From Austropuccinia psidii (taxonomy: Eukaryota; Basidiomycota; Pucciniomycetes; Pucciniales; Sphaerophragmiaceae), in NCBI GenBank assembly GCA_023105745.1, contig JALGQZ010000011.1:20610975-20674974 (forward strand): a stretch of 64,000 nucleotides of DNA. The letters are read 5' to 3'. Numbering within the stretch: position 1 is the first letter of the stretch; the number at the start of each line of letters is the position of its first letter. The notes beneath the pieces were generated by a model, which was not told the DNA's origin, did no database searches, and saw only the letters and a list, made by a program, of their open reading frames with translations. Position numbers and translations under genes: made by a program. Of the stretch, positions 47,112 to 59,263 are shown one piece after another.

Positions 47112-47386
47112 ATGTCTGATTGTTTCCAAACTCAGACCACCTTGGAGGCTTTCATTTACTATGCAACCGCAAACTGCCGCAAGCCAATTTCAGAACGAGG
47201 AGAATGCGATATTAAGAAGCAACTAATCGCGGATAAAGTTAAGATTCATGGTGAGTTATTAATTGAATTACCCAAAACTTCAACTCTAACAAGATTTTTC
47301 AAAATCAAATTCAATACAGTTTTGTGGTTGATTAACTTTTAGAAAGGAAGAAAAGCATGTCCAAATGGTGGTCTCTACCAGTTTAA
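47112..47386 (+). CDS. possible small two-exon host gene, function unknown
   Basis: ATG 47112; exon 1 ends at 47250 before GTGAGT, intron 47251-47342 ending TTTTAG, exon 2 runs to TAA 47386. The product would be about 60 residues: MSDCFQTQTTLEAFIYYAT start, CRKPISERGEC middle, basic KKQLIADKVK, and SMSKWW near the end. Splicing is in frame and the codon composition is much more balanced than in the flanks, which supports a real gene. An upstream exon is possible. It meets the Apd1/Aim32-like gene tail to tail with a 12-bp overlap. I do not recognise the family. Confidence 0.42.
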
Positions 47387-48967
47387 AGAATTCTTTTGGC
47401 TACAACTGGGTAAGTTTTTCAATTGATTTAAACCCACACCACCTTTTAATAATTCAGGAATGACGTTTTTTGAAATGATAGTTTCTTGAACTATTCTTTT
47501 ACAATCTGCTTTGGTTACTCTTCCATACCTATTTTTCGTCAAGGAGAAAAAAGTTAGCGACATGATTATTGTTAAAATTTTCAACCCAAAAAGTGGAGAT
47601 TCTAATAAAGGTAATACTGAAAAGGGCGATCTATTCCATAGGGTAATTGGAATCAAAAGTTTTTGAAAAGGATTGTGATGTACTAACCAGATAGAAGTCC
47701 CAAAAGGAAAATTGATGATCATGTTTCCAGCAAATTTATGACCACCAGTATGTGAAACTTTAAAGATTCCGGCCCAATTTTCATCGTCATCTATGTGATT
47801 AAGGTCATAATCACCACGGCAATCAACTTTCCAATCTTCCAAATTGGATTCGATTGATTGGATCATTTCTTCTTCTAGAACGCCGGCTGAGATAGAACAT
47901 CTTTTATCTCTTGTCTTGTGTGAGCAAATCAAAATAATTACTTGATAAGGTAATTTACTTTTTTTTGAATTTCCTTGAATTTGTTTTTGATTGGTTTGAC
48001 TTGATTGAAGATTTTCTTTGAAATTGGGTAAATTATTCAAAGTTACCTAATTTAATTATTTTTGAATGTGTTTAATAAAATGAATTGAGTTTTTTTTTTT
48101 TTTTTTTGGAATTTGTTAGTTGAATAGGAATGTTTATTTAATTATGGTTAATGAAAACAATTCAAGATGAAATAACAAACTTCTGTGATACGAACCCAGT
48201 CGGGTAAGATGATTAAACTATGAGACTGATCATTGTTAGAAGTGCTGAAATGAGAAGAACTAAGAATGGCGAGATTAAGATTTTGTTGAAGGGATTGATC
48301 TGAATCTAATGATTGAAGATTTTTTGAGTTATTAATTTGATTATTTTGAAGATGTTTTGGAAGTGGAAAGATTCCAGGAATTGATAGTTTTGTTGAGTTT
48401 GGTAGTTTCGGATAGAGTTTTCTTAATTGACCTGGGATTGAAAGGGGATCTTTGCAAACATCATGCGGCCAATCAGTTTTACCACTGCCTGTTTCTCATA
48501 GGTTAAAAAGTCAACAAGAATTTAAATAAAAAATAAGATTAGCTGAATGAAAAGTATTTTTTATAGAATTTTGAAGTTAATGTAAAGTTTATGAATAATA
48601 AATAATTAGAGGATAATTTAAAGAAATCAAAAGACTGACTACATAGGATCAAAAGATCAAAAGGTTTTATATGACCGAGCAAGGGAGTTTTTGTATCGAT
48701 TGAGAAATTTTCAGGATAACCATCCAAGTTGAATGGTACCGAGGCTGAATCATGACCAAGTTGACAATCTTGACAAGAGCTTAAAGGGATTCCGAATTGT
48801 TTTAGTGATTCTATGGTTGAAGATGAAGGAAAATGACGAGTTAGTGAGTCAGATTGATAAGTTGAATGATTTGATTTAACTGAGTTATGTTTTTTAGATT
48901 TATTTAATTGATGATTGGAAGTGATTTGATTTGAATTGATTAGATTTCCAGCTGATTTTGATTGCAT
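47375..48967 (-). CDS. sucrase/ferredoxin-like (Apd1/Aim32 family) thioredoxin-like [2Fe-2S] protein, four exons
   Basis: Exons 48967-48643, 48488-48181, 48046-47688 and 47528-47375 join in frame across three GT-AG introns (154, 134 and 159 nt) to 381 codons. The joints restore family motifs: LILCSGKTDWPHDV across intron 1 and SIWYGRVTK across intron 3. Other marks are the CQDCQLG start of the domain, IDTKTPLLGHIKPF, IILICSHKTRDKRC, SHTGGHKFAGN (HxxxH) and a final LLKGGVGL. In yeast, Apd1 and Aim32 bind a [2Fe-2S] cluster with two Cys and two His and act in cytosol and mitochondria respectively; the Cys pair and HxxxH here fit that. The Ser/Asn-rich first 45 residues look disordered. No lesions seen. 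This is the clearest host gene in the window. Confidence 0.88.
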
Positions 48968-50700
48968 GGTTGATTTTAAGAGAGACAAAACCTAAGAGAT
49001 GATCAAGCAAGAGCGAATGATGAGGAAGAATATGGCGAGAAATGGCCAATGGCAAGAATCTTGAGCAAATTATGCTGAGGTGAATGTTTTTTCAGACAAG
49101 CGGATGTGGATTTTAAGAAATCTTCACAGATGGGCTGCTGTCTACCAATTAGGGTATCATTATTCTTGATTTCATGATCTTTAAACTTGTGGATTTTCTC
49201 AATTGAAACATGACATGCTTGAGACCAAGGAGGGGGAGAAAGTCACAAGAATAATGATATAATTTATTGATCAGAAAATTGTAAATGGGTATAACCAAGT
49301 ATTTGTTGTCCTTTGCGTTGGAATAAGCTGCAGGCACCTTGAAAAATTTCAAGGATGGGCTCCATGGAAGCCCATAGGTGCTCCAATGGGTTGTTTGAGT
49401 ACAGATTTGAATGCTGTTCTTGAGCAGTTGAGGCTTCTGGACTTGTTTGAGAAATTAATTCCAACAAAGGCTGAATCCAGAGACCAAGGGGCCATCTCTG
49501 GAATGTATGATACTGAATAATCTTTTGAATGGCCATCAGGGGAACTATTCACAAAATTGAAATTGACATAATACTCAAGAGGAAAGGCTAGGATACTTTA
49601 AAATGATAAGATCTTTGCTTTTTGATATTGAAAAACCTTTATTTAATGTACTAATAATCATAGGGCCAGTGCAAAATTTGAGTGCAGATTATTAGTACCA
49701 CTCCATGCATTAGGCAATGAATAGTGAATTTTATTGCAGTAAATTAAGCAGGAAAGACTTGGGACTGGAGAAAGAAGGACCAAATGAAATTCAATGATCA
49801 TTTCTGGAGAGATCAATAATGAGTTAATCTCAAATCAGAATGGAAAAAAGAGGGCCAAGTCAAGCTCACTAAGACCAAAAGTTACTATCTCATTCCATTA
49901 AGATGTGTAAGTGTGATTTGAGTGAATTCAATTATTTTAGGGCTTGTTCTGCCAATTATTGTATAATACACTCTTTCACATTGAGGTTGCTTTTGAAAAA
50001 GGAAATTTTTTCATCATGGGCCTCATCTTTGCTTTGAAGATGAGCAATCTTTTGAAGAATTTAGTACTTTTTGACTTGCATTTGATCTATTTCACACATG
50101 TTTCTGATTTACTCATTGGTAAATTCAGTTTTAGGAGTATGATAATTTGTGACATTTAACATTGATGATGGGGAACTCATGTTAAATAAATTTGTGTCAA
50201 ATATCTAGAAGCTTTTTTAAACTGAAATTTGTTTTAGAAATGCAATAGCCCAGATTTATTTAAGATTTGACAAATGGAAATACCAATAATTGAACACAAG
50301 AAATAAACCCTTATTATATTTAAGCCAGAGAATTTGGGAAAAAACAGTCCATTAAAAATCAAAACAAGTTTTTAATTTAAACTTCCTTAAGAATTGCTTT
50401 TTTTGGGGGGGGGTAACTAGTATACAAATCTAAATTCAAAACTACCCAATAATCTATACATGAAACAATGAAAGATCAAAAAAATCATCTTGAATCATGG
50501 TTTTATGTTTTTCCAACCAATTATAACTGACAATATTGAGTTTATTTTATGATTCAAAATCAATTCATTAGAATGGCAAATACATCAATGCAATATGAAG
50601 ATCTTAATCTGTCACATCCATTCTATATATACAACAAACACTTACCTATATTGAAATAAGCTCTATTTGGCCAAATGAAAGTCAGAAAGAGGCTCATTCA
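48968..50700. other. intergenic host-like DNA with unassigned minus-strand frames
   Basis: Base composition is less A/T-extreme than in the transposon debris. Minus-strand open frames at 49264-49536 and 49349-49552 (about 90 and 68 codons) overlap in different frames and match nothing I know; neither has clear splice support. A plus frame at 49944-50159 starts ATG but is unrecognised. A G10 run lies near 50408. Confidence 0.35.
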
Positions 50701-50845
50701 ATGGAGCTCTGGTCATTTTTGACAACATTGCCATCATATACATGTTCCATTGATCATTGTGTCTTCATTCTGCTGCCCATATTTGTGTTTCCCATAGGCA
50801 ATGTTCCTCTTCTTGTTCACACATCAACATCTGTCTTTCATCATC

Positions 50846-51112
50846 TCAAAATCTTTGCATGCAATCTCTCTCTTCTACTTGATCCTGGCTTTTTCTTAAC
50901 ATATGCAGTAACAGCAACCACACATTCTTCATATTTGTATTCATGTTATTCATGAAATTCCAATTGAAGTGTGTTGTTCCCATGCTGAAGCTTGATGTTT
51001 CACTCACAGAATTGCAATGACCCATACATGATCTTACAAGAGAGTTGTGAGTGGTCTGACTACACTCTGGTTGAGTTGGGATATTCCTTGTCTGTTCTTC
51101 CCATTTTCCCAT
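50846..51112 (-). CDS. unrecognised Cys-containing open frame, possibly a gene fragment
   Basis: ATG 51112 opens an 88-codon frame with ECSQTTHNSLVRSCMGHCNSV. The next frame over, from about 50955, reads CVVAVTAYVKKKPG, which looks more protein-like than the in-frame continuation. A frameshift or a short intron could link them. The Cys spacing suggests a small secreted protein, but no signal peptide is visible and no family is recognised. Confidence 0.25.
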   Translation of the reverse strand: MGKWEEQTRNIPTQPECSQTTHNSLVRSCMGHCNSVSETSSFSMGTTHFNWNFMNNMNTNMKNVWLLLLHMLRKSQDQVEERDCMQRF

Positions 51113-52060
51113 CCAATCTCTACATCCTTATTCTATATTTTAACTCCCAGAATGACCTACCTTTTTGAATGATGTTTTGATGGGTACTAAAATGTTTTCA
51201 TTATTTCTTTCCCCAAAAATTATTATTTAAAATTTGTGGAAAAAATTCTTTTATATTTAATAAATTTTCTTTAAACCTTCAAATCCATAATATCAAAGTA
51301 AAACAAAAAAAAAAAAAAATTTAATCAAAAACAAAATAATATATCTATACAAAGAAAATAAAGATAAAAAGTGAAAAATAAAAATAAAAAATTTCAAAAA
51401 AAAGAAAAGAGAATTTTATAATAATAATAAAAGAAAAAAAAATTATTCTAATTAAATCTAAATTAAATTTTAATTATAGTAATATATTTCTTAAATCTTA
51501 TAACATAAATAATCTTTTAGATTTAATGGATTAAAGAAAAAAAAAAAAGAATAATAATATAAATTTTATATTAGGTAAAAGAATATACTTAAAGAAATAT
51601 TATTTTATTTTTTTTTTAAATATTAAATATGAATAAAATTTTTTTTTTTTAAAAATTATATAAGTGATAACATTACTATTATAAAAATTATTTATTAAAT
51701 TAATTAATTCCAAACTTAAATTCCAAAAACCAAAAAAAAAAAAAAAAAATTAAAGATATCATTTAAAAAAATTAAATTTTAAATAAAAAAATAAAATAAA
51801 ATAAATAAATCTTAAAGATTTATAAAAGACAAATAATTTTTTAATAAAGATAATAATATGATTTTAAAAAGAATTTTGAAATTAATTAAACATATGGTTT
51901 AATATCATGATCAAATGAAATTATTACAAATTTATCTACTAACAAACATTTCTTAATGATTTGAACTAACAATAATAAATTTCATAATGATTTAATCAAA
52001 CAAAAAAATATGGTAAAATATCTTGATCAAATGAAATAATTTTCAATTTATTCATCAGAA
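51113..52060. other. AT-rich stretch with homopolymers, no gene seen
   Basis: After about 51180 the sequence becomes poor in G and C and contains repeated A runs. No open frame or element terminus is convincing. Confidence 0.4.
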
Positions 52061-52069
52061 AAAATGTCT

Positions 52070-53100
52070 CAAAGGTGGAATTTTTTTTCTAATTCCCTTT
52101 GAAATTTTTTCTAATTCCATTTGGAATTTTTTTTAATTCCCTTGTTTTTGAAAGGATTTATGAAAGGTCAAAAAGATATAAATAAAGGGCTTTTCTCTCC
52201 CTGTTTTTTCCCCCCTATGATTTTGATTCAAATAATAATCTTGAGGATAAATACATTACTTCTCTAGTAGGATAATCTAGTATTATATTGAAAAGATAAT
52301 TAACAAGTCTCAGTATCTTATAGAATTATATATTATTGATTAATGAAAGATATTTAAAATATTAATTAAAGAGTTAAATATTATTTAATAGTCTTAACAT
52401 TATAGTAGTAGGGTTGAAGTATTGTTGGAAGATATTATCGTTAGTGATCTTATCAAATTTATCAATAACCTTTATTTATAGAAAAGTGATATCATATTAC
52501 CCTTATAGATAAATTAGATTAAATTTAAATTAATTCTAATAGTATTATATTAATATTATAATAATTATATCTTACCCTTATATTAAAAAGAATCACTCTT
52601 ATAAAATCATTTTACCCTTAAGTTATTATATCTATATGAATAGTATTATTAAATAAACTTTAAAAAGTCTTAATTAATTATTAAGATTATTATTAATATT
52701 AATATTACTCTTAAAAAAAATATTCTTTAATTATCTAAATTATTGAAAGAAGGAGTATTAGAAGAATTAATTTTAAAAAGAATTTTATAATAAATAAAAA
52801 AAAAGTTAAGAAAAACCTCAATTATTAAAATTATTATAATATTAATATTTTATTTAAATACTAATAAAGACTTTTGAAAGAAAATTATTTAATTTAAAAT
52901 CCAAAAAAAAAATTAAATAATTGATTTTTTGATTTAATAAAGAGGGTATCTTTCTTTTTTTAGTATATTTAGAGGGGAAGATATTAAACTTTAGAAAACA
53001 TAATTATTTGTTAATTATGAAATATAAAACAGACTTATCAATAATTTTCCCTTCAAGTTAATTCTTATTATTTATTTAACAGAAAAAGGAGTTCTCACAT
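52070..53100 (+). repeat. probable relic LTR (promoter and 3' part)
   Basis: GATATAAATAAAGGGCTTTTC followed by CTCCCTGTTTTTTCCCCCC resembles the family 3 promoter block (CTATAAATAAAGCTCTTTC then CTGTTTTCCCC). Upstream, TTTTTCTAATTCC-type units repeat three times (52080-52143). The region ends near TTCTCACATCTTGTG, which resembles the CACATCTTACA end of family 1. A relic gag follows, so this may be the 5' LTR of that relic; the left boundary is not definable. Confidence 0.4.
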
Positions 53101-53459
53101 CTTGTGTCTCAAAAGTGGCCCTTTAAATCTCTATAATAATTAATAAGATCAAATTATCAATCCTAAAAATCAAATCTTAATAATTCAAAAAAAGAAAATT
53201 GGGAAAAAAAAACCACTGTTTTAGATCCCAATTATCATTTAGGAATCATCATAATCAAAGAAGTTTTTAACCTTGTATGAGGAATTGAAGAAAGAGAATT
53301 AAAGAATTGAATAATTAGTTAAGGAAAAAAATTAAGAAGATAAATTTTTTTTTTTAATTTATTTAAAGAATTATAAAGAATTTAAAAAGAAAAAAAGTTA
53401 AAATTAAAAAAAGTTTATTTAAAAAAATATTCAAAAAAAAATAAATTTAAAGAAGGACA
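53101..53459. other. possible leader of the relic element
   Basis: A/T- and A-rich purine sequence with no gene. Its position between an LTR-like end and a relic gag suggests a leader, but no primer-binding motif is clear. Confidence 0.3.
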
Positions 53460-54470
53460 AAATCAAGTTAATTTTAACTTAAAACTACTTGAGATTAAAC
53501 TATTAAAAGAATTATTAGACTTCAGAAAAAATCACCATACTCAACCAAAAAGACATTTAAAACATCCAAATCAGGGAAAATTTCCAAGATCTGAAAGATT
53601 TTCAAAAAAAAAAAGGGTAAATATTAAAACACCAAATAATTAAACTGAAAAAGTTTTAATACCCACAAGAAATATTTTTAAAATAAATTCAAATGAATAT
53701 AGCCTCAACTTTGATGTAAGTGATGTTGAGGATTTTATAAAGAGAGATAAAAGGATAGAAGCAATTGAAGGAGCCAATGAAAAGTATTTTTCCATAAAAA
53801 TAGGATTTTGAAGTGAGTATAAATATATCAGATATTAAATTGAAGGAATTTCAGGATATGAAATGAAGAATTGAAAACAATTGAAAAAAAGAAAAATGAT
53901 CAATAAATTGAAAAAGGTGGAACAAGAAAAAAAGAAATAGGAAAGATTCATTAATAAGACTATTTAATTGAAATCAATAGGAAGTAGGAATCAAGAGTTT
54001 TTCTTAATAAAGAAAGTTTATTAGAAAATATGACATAATTTCAAAATACCTACTGAAGTATGGGTATATCAAAAATGAAAATGATTATAATTAGAATTTT
54101 TTTTATTATTTATCACCAGAAATTAGAATTAGTTTTACTTAAGAAATGATTAAGGACAGGACCATGGTTTTAAGAAAGAGATGGAGGATAAATCTTATTT
54201 GAAATGGATATTTTCACAAATTATATTAAAGGATAATTTGAGGAAGCAGTAGTTATTAAAGGAAAATCATAATTATCAAATTCAAATGAAATCAAAATTA
54301 AAAAGAAAAATATATTTAAAGTTGAAATCTAGGTGGAGGTTATCAAGAAAATGTAAGATATTACCAAAAAAAGCAAAGAAACCTCCAGCTTAACAGGCCT
54401 ATGACAATAAATCCCCAAAGGAACTAAACCCAATGAGGAATGTTTTAGAACAAATGAAGGATCTATTAGA
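53460..54470 (+). pseudogene. relic gag of another LTR-retrotransposon family
   Basis: Fragments NFDVSDVEDFIKRDKRIEAIEGA, IEGISGYEMKN and EEMIKDRTMV are typical of a rust retroelement gag unlike those of elements A, B and D. Stops fall where Trp is expected (IGF* and MKN*KQL), consistent with TGG to TGA changes. Further frame breaks follow to about 54470. It directly precedes element D ORF1 without an LTR between, so D either inserted here and lost its 5' end or is a recombinant. Confidence 0.5.
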
Positions 54471-54768
54471 GGATTTTAGTCCACAAAATAAAGTCTGGAA
54501 GGATAAATAAAACACACAAGTATCACTACCAGAAGAGGCTCCCAATACTCCATCCAATCAGATGGAGCTGGACTCAGAGGTAGAATTGATTCCTCAAAAA
54601 GGAAAAGGAAGGGCAATATCCCCAGTGGAACAGAATCCACACAAGGAAGTGCCTTATCCCAAAGGAAAGTCCCAGAAATGCCCATGATATCTGAACCTGA
54701 ATTGGAGCTAAGTATGAGTAACTCAAACAGGTACAAATCACATTCAGAGGGCTCAAATAGACATTTAC

Positions 54769-55254
54769 ATGAGCCAATACAAACAGTACTACACAGTGTA
54801 CAAGGACAAAGATTGGGAAATGTTTCCTCAAATACACCAAGGAGTGATGAACTCCTGGCACATCCTGAAAAAGTTCCTCAAAGAGGAGGAAATAGTGAGA
54901 TACTCCAATGGATGGAATCCACTATCATCCAAACCTCAAATCAAAAAGATCAAGGAGTATCATGCCAAAAAGAAGGAGGAAACCAAGCAAGAAGCCCCAG
55001 TAGCTTCTGCCTGCAAGCCCCAAGTCAACCCACTTCCCCAAGAAGGGAAGAAGAACAAGAAAAAGAATTGGAGAAAACCATATTCCCCAGGCTACAGGAT
55101 CCCCAAGATCCAAAAAGATGCCATGGACAATGTCTTCAACATGGCCAGAATTTTGATGGAATTCAAAGACAAAGAGGAACAAAGAATGAGACAACCCCAT
55201 TTCCAAAGAAATAACCTTGTCCAAAGATGTTGTAAATACTTTAACAGAAATTAA
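54769..55254 (+). CDS. ORF1 of element D
   Basis: A 161-codon ATG-started frame without internal stops; homologous codons extend upstream to about 54747. Conserved blocks with A and B: MSQYKQYYTVYKDKDWE, PQIHQGVMNSWHILKKFL, NGWNPLSSKPQIKKIKEY, then a basic linker, PYSPGYRIPKIQKDAMDNVF and NMARILMEFKDKEEQRM. The rest of the element is full of stops, so retention of this frame may be chance or late decay. A second frame (54678-55214) is also open across the same bases and is the counterpart of the Gag-Pol N-terminus of A. Confidence 0.5.
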   Translation: MSQYKQYYTVYKDKDWEMFPQIHQGVMNSWHILKKFLKEEEIVRYSNGWNPLSSKPQIKKIKEYHAKKKEETKQEAPVASACKPQVNPLPQEGKKNKKKNWRKPYSPGYRIPKIQKDAMDNVFNMARILMEFKDKEEQRMRQPHFQRNNLVQRCCKYFNRN

Positions 55255-56586
55255 AAGTAGTATATTACCTCTAAAAGAAATTAAAGATAGCTTATTATCA
55301 CTACAAGAAATAAATAACAATTTATCTTCTTTAACAAAAATTGTTGTGCAAAACAAGAAAGAAGTTGACAACATTAAGTTTATTGTTAAAAATAATAAAC
55401 CAAAGAATTTAATTGACAATACTCAAAAATTAATACAAGGACAACAAGAATTGTATAAATACATAAAAGATATCAAAGACAAGACTTTGACAATCAATTA
55501 TGATGTGAGTATTGACAATCTTACAGAAAAATTAAACAAATTAAGTATTTCTGTAGAAAAATTTGAAGAAAAAACTTCATCACACCAAAAATTACTTTTG
55601 GACCACATGGGAAAGAGTGATGAAGCAAGAATGCATCTAAATGATGACATTCAAAGTGAAATAAGGCTTATTACTGAAAAAATGGATAAAATTAATGAGG
55701 CTAATTCAAATATGCCAAAGTTATCAACACCATTTTCTCACATAAGAAGCCCTGTCAAACCAAAAGTGGAATTAACAAATCCATTTATAACAGACTTGAG
55801 TCACCAAGACAATAACCAAGTCTTAATGAAGGAAGCACCTCAATTGAAAGAATGGCCAACATTCACAGGAGAAGGTGAATATGACCATATGTCATTTTTC
55901 AAAACAATTGACATGCTAAAAGAAGATTATGCCATACCAGATGAATTAATTACTGCAAGATTACATTTGTTGTTTGAAAAATCTGCAAAAAGATGGTATT
56001 ATGGCATAAGGCAAACAAATGGCAAAAACACCTGGTCTTGGTGGAAACAAGAAATAATCACCAAGTGGGCTAATGATGCCTGGAGGTACAAAATAGAAAA
56101 TGCATTTAAAAATTCTTTCTTTGACCCAGACAAAGACAAACCTTTAACTTGGTTCTTGAAACAAGTTGAAAGACTTAATGCATTGTACCCAGAAATGTCA
56201 CAAAAAATGGTGAATAAGAAAATACTCAAGAAATGTGGAGGAGAGCTAGAACATGCCCTAAGAAGCAGGTGTATAGAACCATGCTCCACAGAAGAGTATA
56301 TTAATGCACTAGAAGACATAGTGACAAGAACAAAAATTGGCAGGACTTGGTAGAAATTGGACATTAAAAGCCCAAATAAACCATTTATCAAAAAAGATAA
56401 ATCAAAAGAATCCTTCAAGCCCAATACATCCAACAATAATGAGCAAAGAAAATGCCATAAATGTGGAGGTATTGGACACTTAGCCAATAATTGCCTTAAA
56501 AAGGCAAAGATTAATGAGATTGTGGAAACAGAAAACCACAATGACAAAGAAGAGGAATCTGACTCTGAAAAGGAGACAGAAGAGTA
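55217..56586 (+). pseudogene. gag of element D
   Basis: Opens on TTG in a frame different from both ORF1 and the N-terminal frame. Long helical, coiled-coil-like region (55217-55750), capsid-like region (KEWPTFTGEGEYDHMSF...RWYYGIRQ...W), TAG at 56351-56353, then a CCHC knuckle KCHKCGGIGHLANNCLKK around 56450 and an acidic tail ending TAA. It would have formed particles with the element RNA. Confidence 0.8.
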
Positions 56587-59263
56587 AGAAAGCTCTGAAA
56601 GTGATGAAATAAAGATAATTAATGCACAAATTAATAATATTGATATAATTTATGAAGTACTGGATCTTAACTCAAACTTACCACAAGTTGGGACATCTGA
56701 CACAAACCTGACAAACATACAAGATTCCAAAATGTATAGGACCAAACCTGCAAGAGGAATGGGATATACAACTGGAAAATCAAGTATAAGTATTTTTATG
56801 GTTGATAACCAATGAGGAAAAGTTAACTTAGATACAGGAGCATATTGCACCTGTGTTGGTAAAAGTTATTTAAAAACCATTGTCCCAGACTGACAAGAAA
56901 AACTTATGCCAATATAAGGTGTCAAATTTAGTAGTGAAAGTGAGAGCATGAAGCCCCTTGAAATAATTGACTTAACACTAATTTTTCCTCATCCCTCACA
57001 ATGTGTCAGAATCAAAGTAGAGTTTGTAGTAATAGACAACTGTACTAGTAATCACTTCCTACTTGGGAATGACTACTTATCAATTTATGTTATAGATATC
57101 TCCAACCAAAAGGATAGATATCTTACCATAGGAGACAACAAAAGACAAACTTTTGGCTTCTTAAATAACAAAAAACAAATCACAGTTATTAAGAATGAAG
57201 AAAAAATTCCATGAAAGGAACTTTTTATATCTGAACAAATTAAAGAGGCAGAATTAAATCAAGAATTAACAGAAAGAATGAAAGAAAAACTGATTGACCT
57301 CTTATTTAAGTATAAAAATGCCTTTGAAACTGACAAAGAGCCACTAGGTGCCATAATTGGACATGAAGTGGATATAATTCTTAATGTGGAAAAACCTTAC
57401 CCACCTCTACTAAGGAGACCTGCTTACCCAGCTAGTCCAAGGGCTAGAGAAGCCTTAGAGGTACACATTAAAGAATTAATGGACCTTGGAGTATTAATAA
57501 AGGTAGGACATAATGAACAGGTAGAAGTCACTACACTTGTCATTATAACTTGGCATAATGGAAAATCAAGGATGGTAGGAGACTTCAGAGCCCTGAACAC
57601 CTATACCATTCCAGACAGGTATCCAATACCCAGGATCCATGAGACATTGACACAAATGTCACAAGCTAAGTTCATAACAGCCATGGATGCCTTAAAGGGT
57701 TTTCATCAAAATGTCTTAACAGACAATGCCAAAAAACTACTGAGGATAATAGTCCACTGTGGAAGTTTTGAATACTTGAGAATGCCATTTGGCATAAAAA
57801 ATGCACCTTCCCATTATCAAAGAATGATGAATACCATATTTCCTAAAGAATTATCAGAAGGATGGATAATTATCTATATTGATGACATCATAGTTTGCTC
57901 AGAAACTTGGCAAAATCACCTTACAAGATTAGAAAGGGTACTACAAAAAATAGTCCAAGTGAATATGAAAATTTTCTTGAAAAAGTGTCATTTTGGATAC
58001 AGTGAATTAAAAGCACTAGGACATGTTGTATCTGGACTTAGTCTAGGAATAGACAAGAATAAAGTAGCAGCAGTACTACTTAAACCAATGCCTCAAACCA
58101 AAAAAGAAATGCAATCATTTCTAGGATTTGCTGGTTACTATAGACAGCATATAAAGGACTTTGCAAAAATTGCTAAATCCTTGTATAAGCTATGTGACCA
58201 ACAAACAGTCTATGAAATGACAGAAGAAAGAGTCAAGTCATATGAAGAATTGAAAAATTCCTTAACAAATGCCCCATTTCTTCTAATGCCAGATTGGAAA
58301 CTACCCTTTAAACTTTAAATTGATGCTTGTGGAGAAGGACTGGGTGCTGCACTACACCAGACACAAATTATCAATGATAAACCAGTGGAAGGACCAATTT
58401 GTTTTATTTCAAGACAGATAAAGCCAACAGAAGCAAGATATAGAGCAAGCCAAATGGAATGCCTCTTCTTAGTGTGGGCTTTAGAAAAATTACATTACTA
58501 TTTAGATGGAACAGTATTTGATGTGATTACAGACTGTAATGCTGTAAAATCTCTATTAAATATGAAAACTCCAAATAGACATATGCTGAGATGGCAAATT
58601 GCTATCCAAGAATATAGAGGAAATATGACTATTGTTCATAAATCTGGCAATATTCATAAAAATGCAGATGGTCTTAGCAGATGGGCTCTAGCAAATACCC
58701 CTGACAACCCAGCATGGGTACCACAAGAAGAACACCATATAGAAGGAATATGTGTTACAGACATAGGCACAGAATTCTTTAACCAGGTTAAAGAAAGCTA
58801 TAAGATAGACAAAAATTGCCATATATTAAGCCAACTTCTAATGAAAGACTGCAAAGACCCATCACTTTCATCAAAACTAGATGAAACATGGAAAAAGGCA
58901 TATGATCAAGGAAGATTCCACCTCCTTGATGGAATCCTTTACCATAGAAAAAAACACACATGTGTTATAGCCTTAACAGATAGAACCCTGATAAACACTA
59001 TTTTACATGAGTGTCATGATAGTGTTGCAGCTGGACACCTTTCAGAAGACAGGACACTAGAGAGGGTGAAAACCTGCTCTTGGTGGCCAAATTGGAAGAA
59101 AGATGTTATAGAATACTGCCAAACCTGTGACAGATGTCAAAAAGCCAACAGAGCCACAGGAAAGAAATTTGCAATGATGATCCAAATCCAAGAACCAAAA
59201 TCCCCTTGGGCAATAGTTCATATGGATTGGGTAACAGCATTACCTCCAGGAGGAGACAGAAGC
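56587..59263 (+). pseudogene. pol of element D, first part
   Basis: Protease remnant with DTGAYCTCVG near 56830 but stops around it (Q-to-stop and W-to-stop types at about 56811, 56891 and 56914, and 57212). RT from about 57340 with intact YIDD at 57875-57886. RNase H, where the LYIDA tyrosine is TAA at 58316-58318. Then the CDRCQKAN integrase zinc region and VHMDW. At 59264 a solo LTR interrupts GGDRS-YNACLV. Confidence 0.85.

Noticed and set aside
50699..50955. 84-codon plus frame with hydrophobic segments and ATG at 50701
   Set aside because: No family recognised, overlaps the Cys-containing minus frame, and hydrophobicity follows from T-rich composition.
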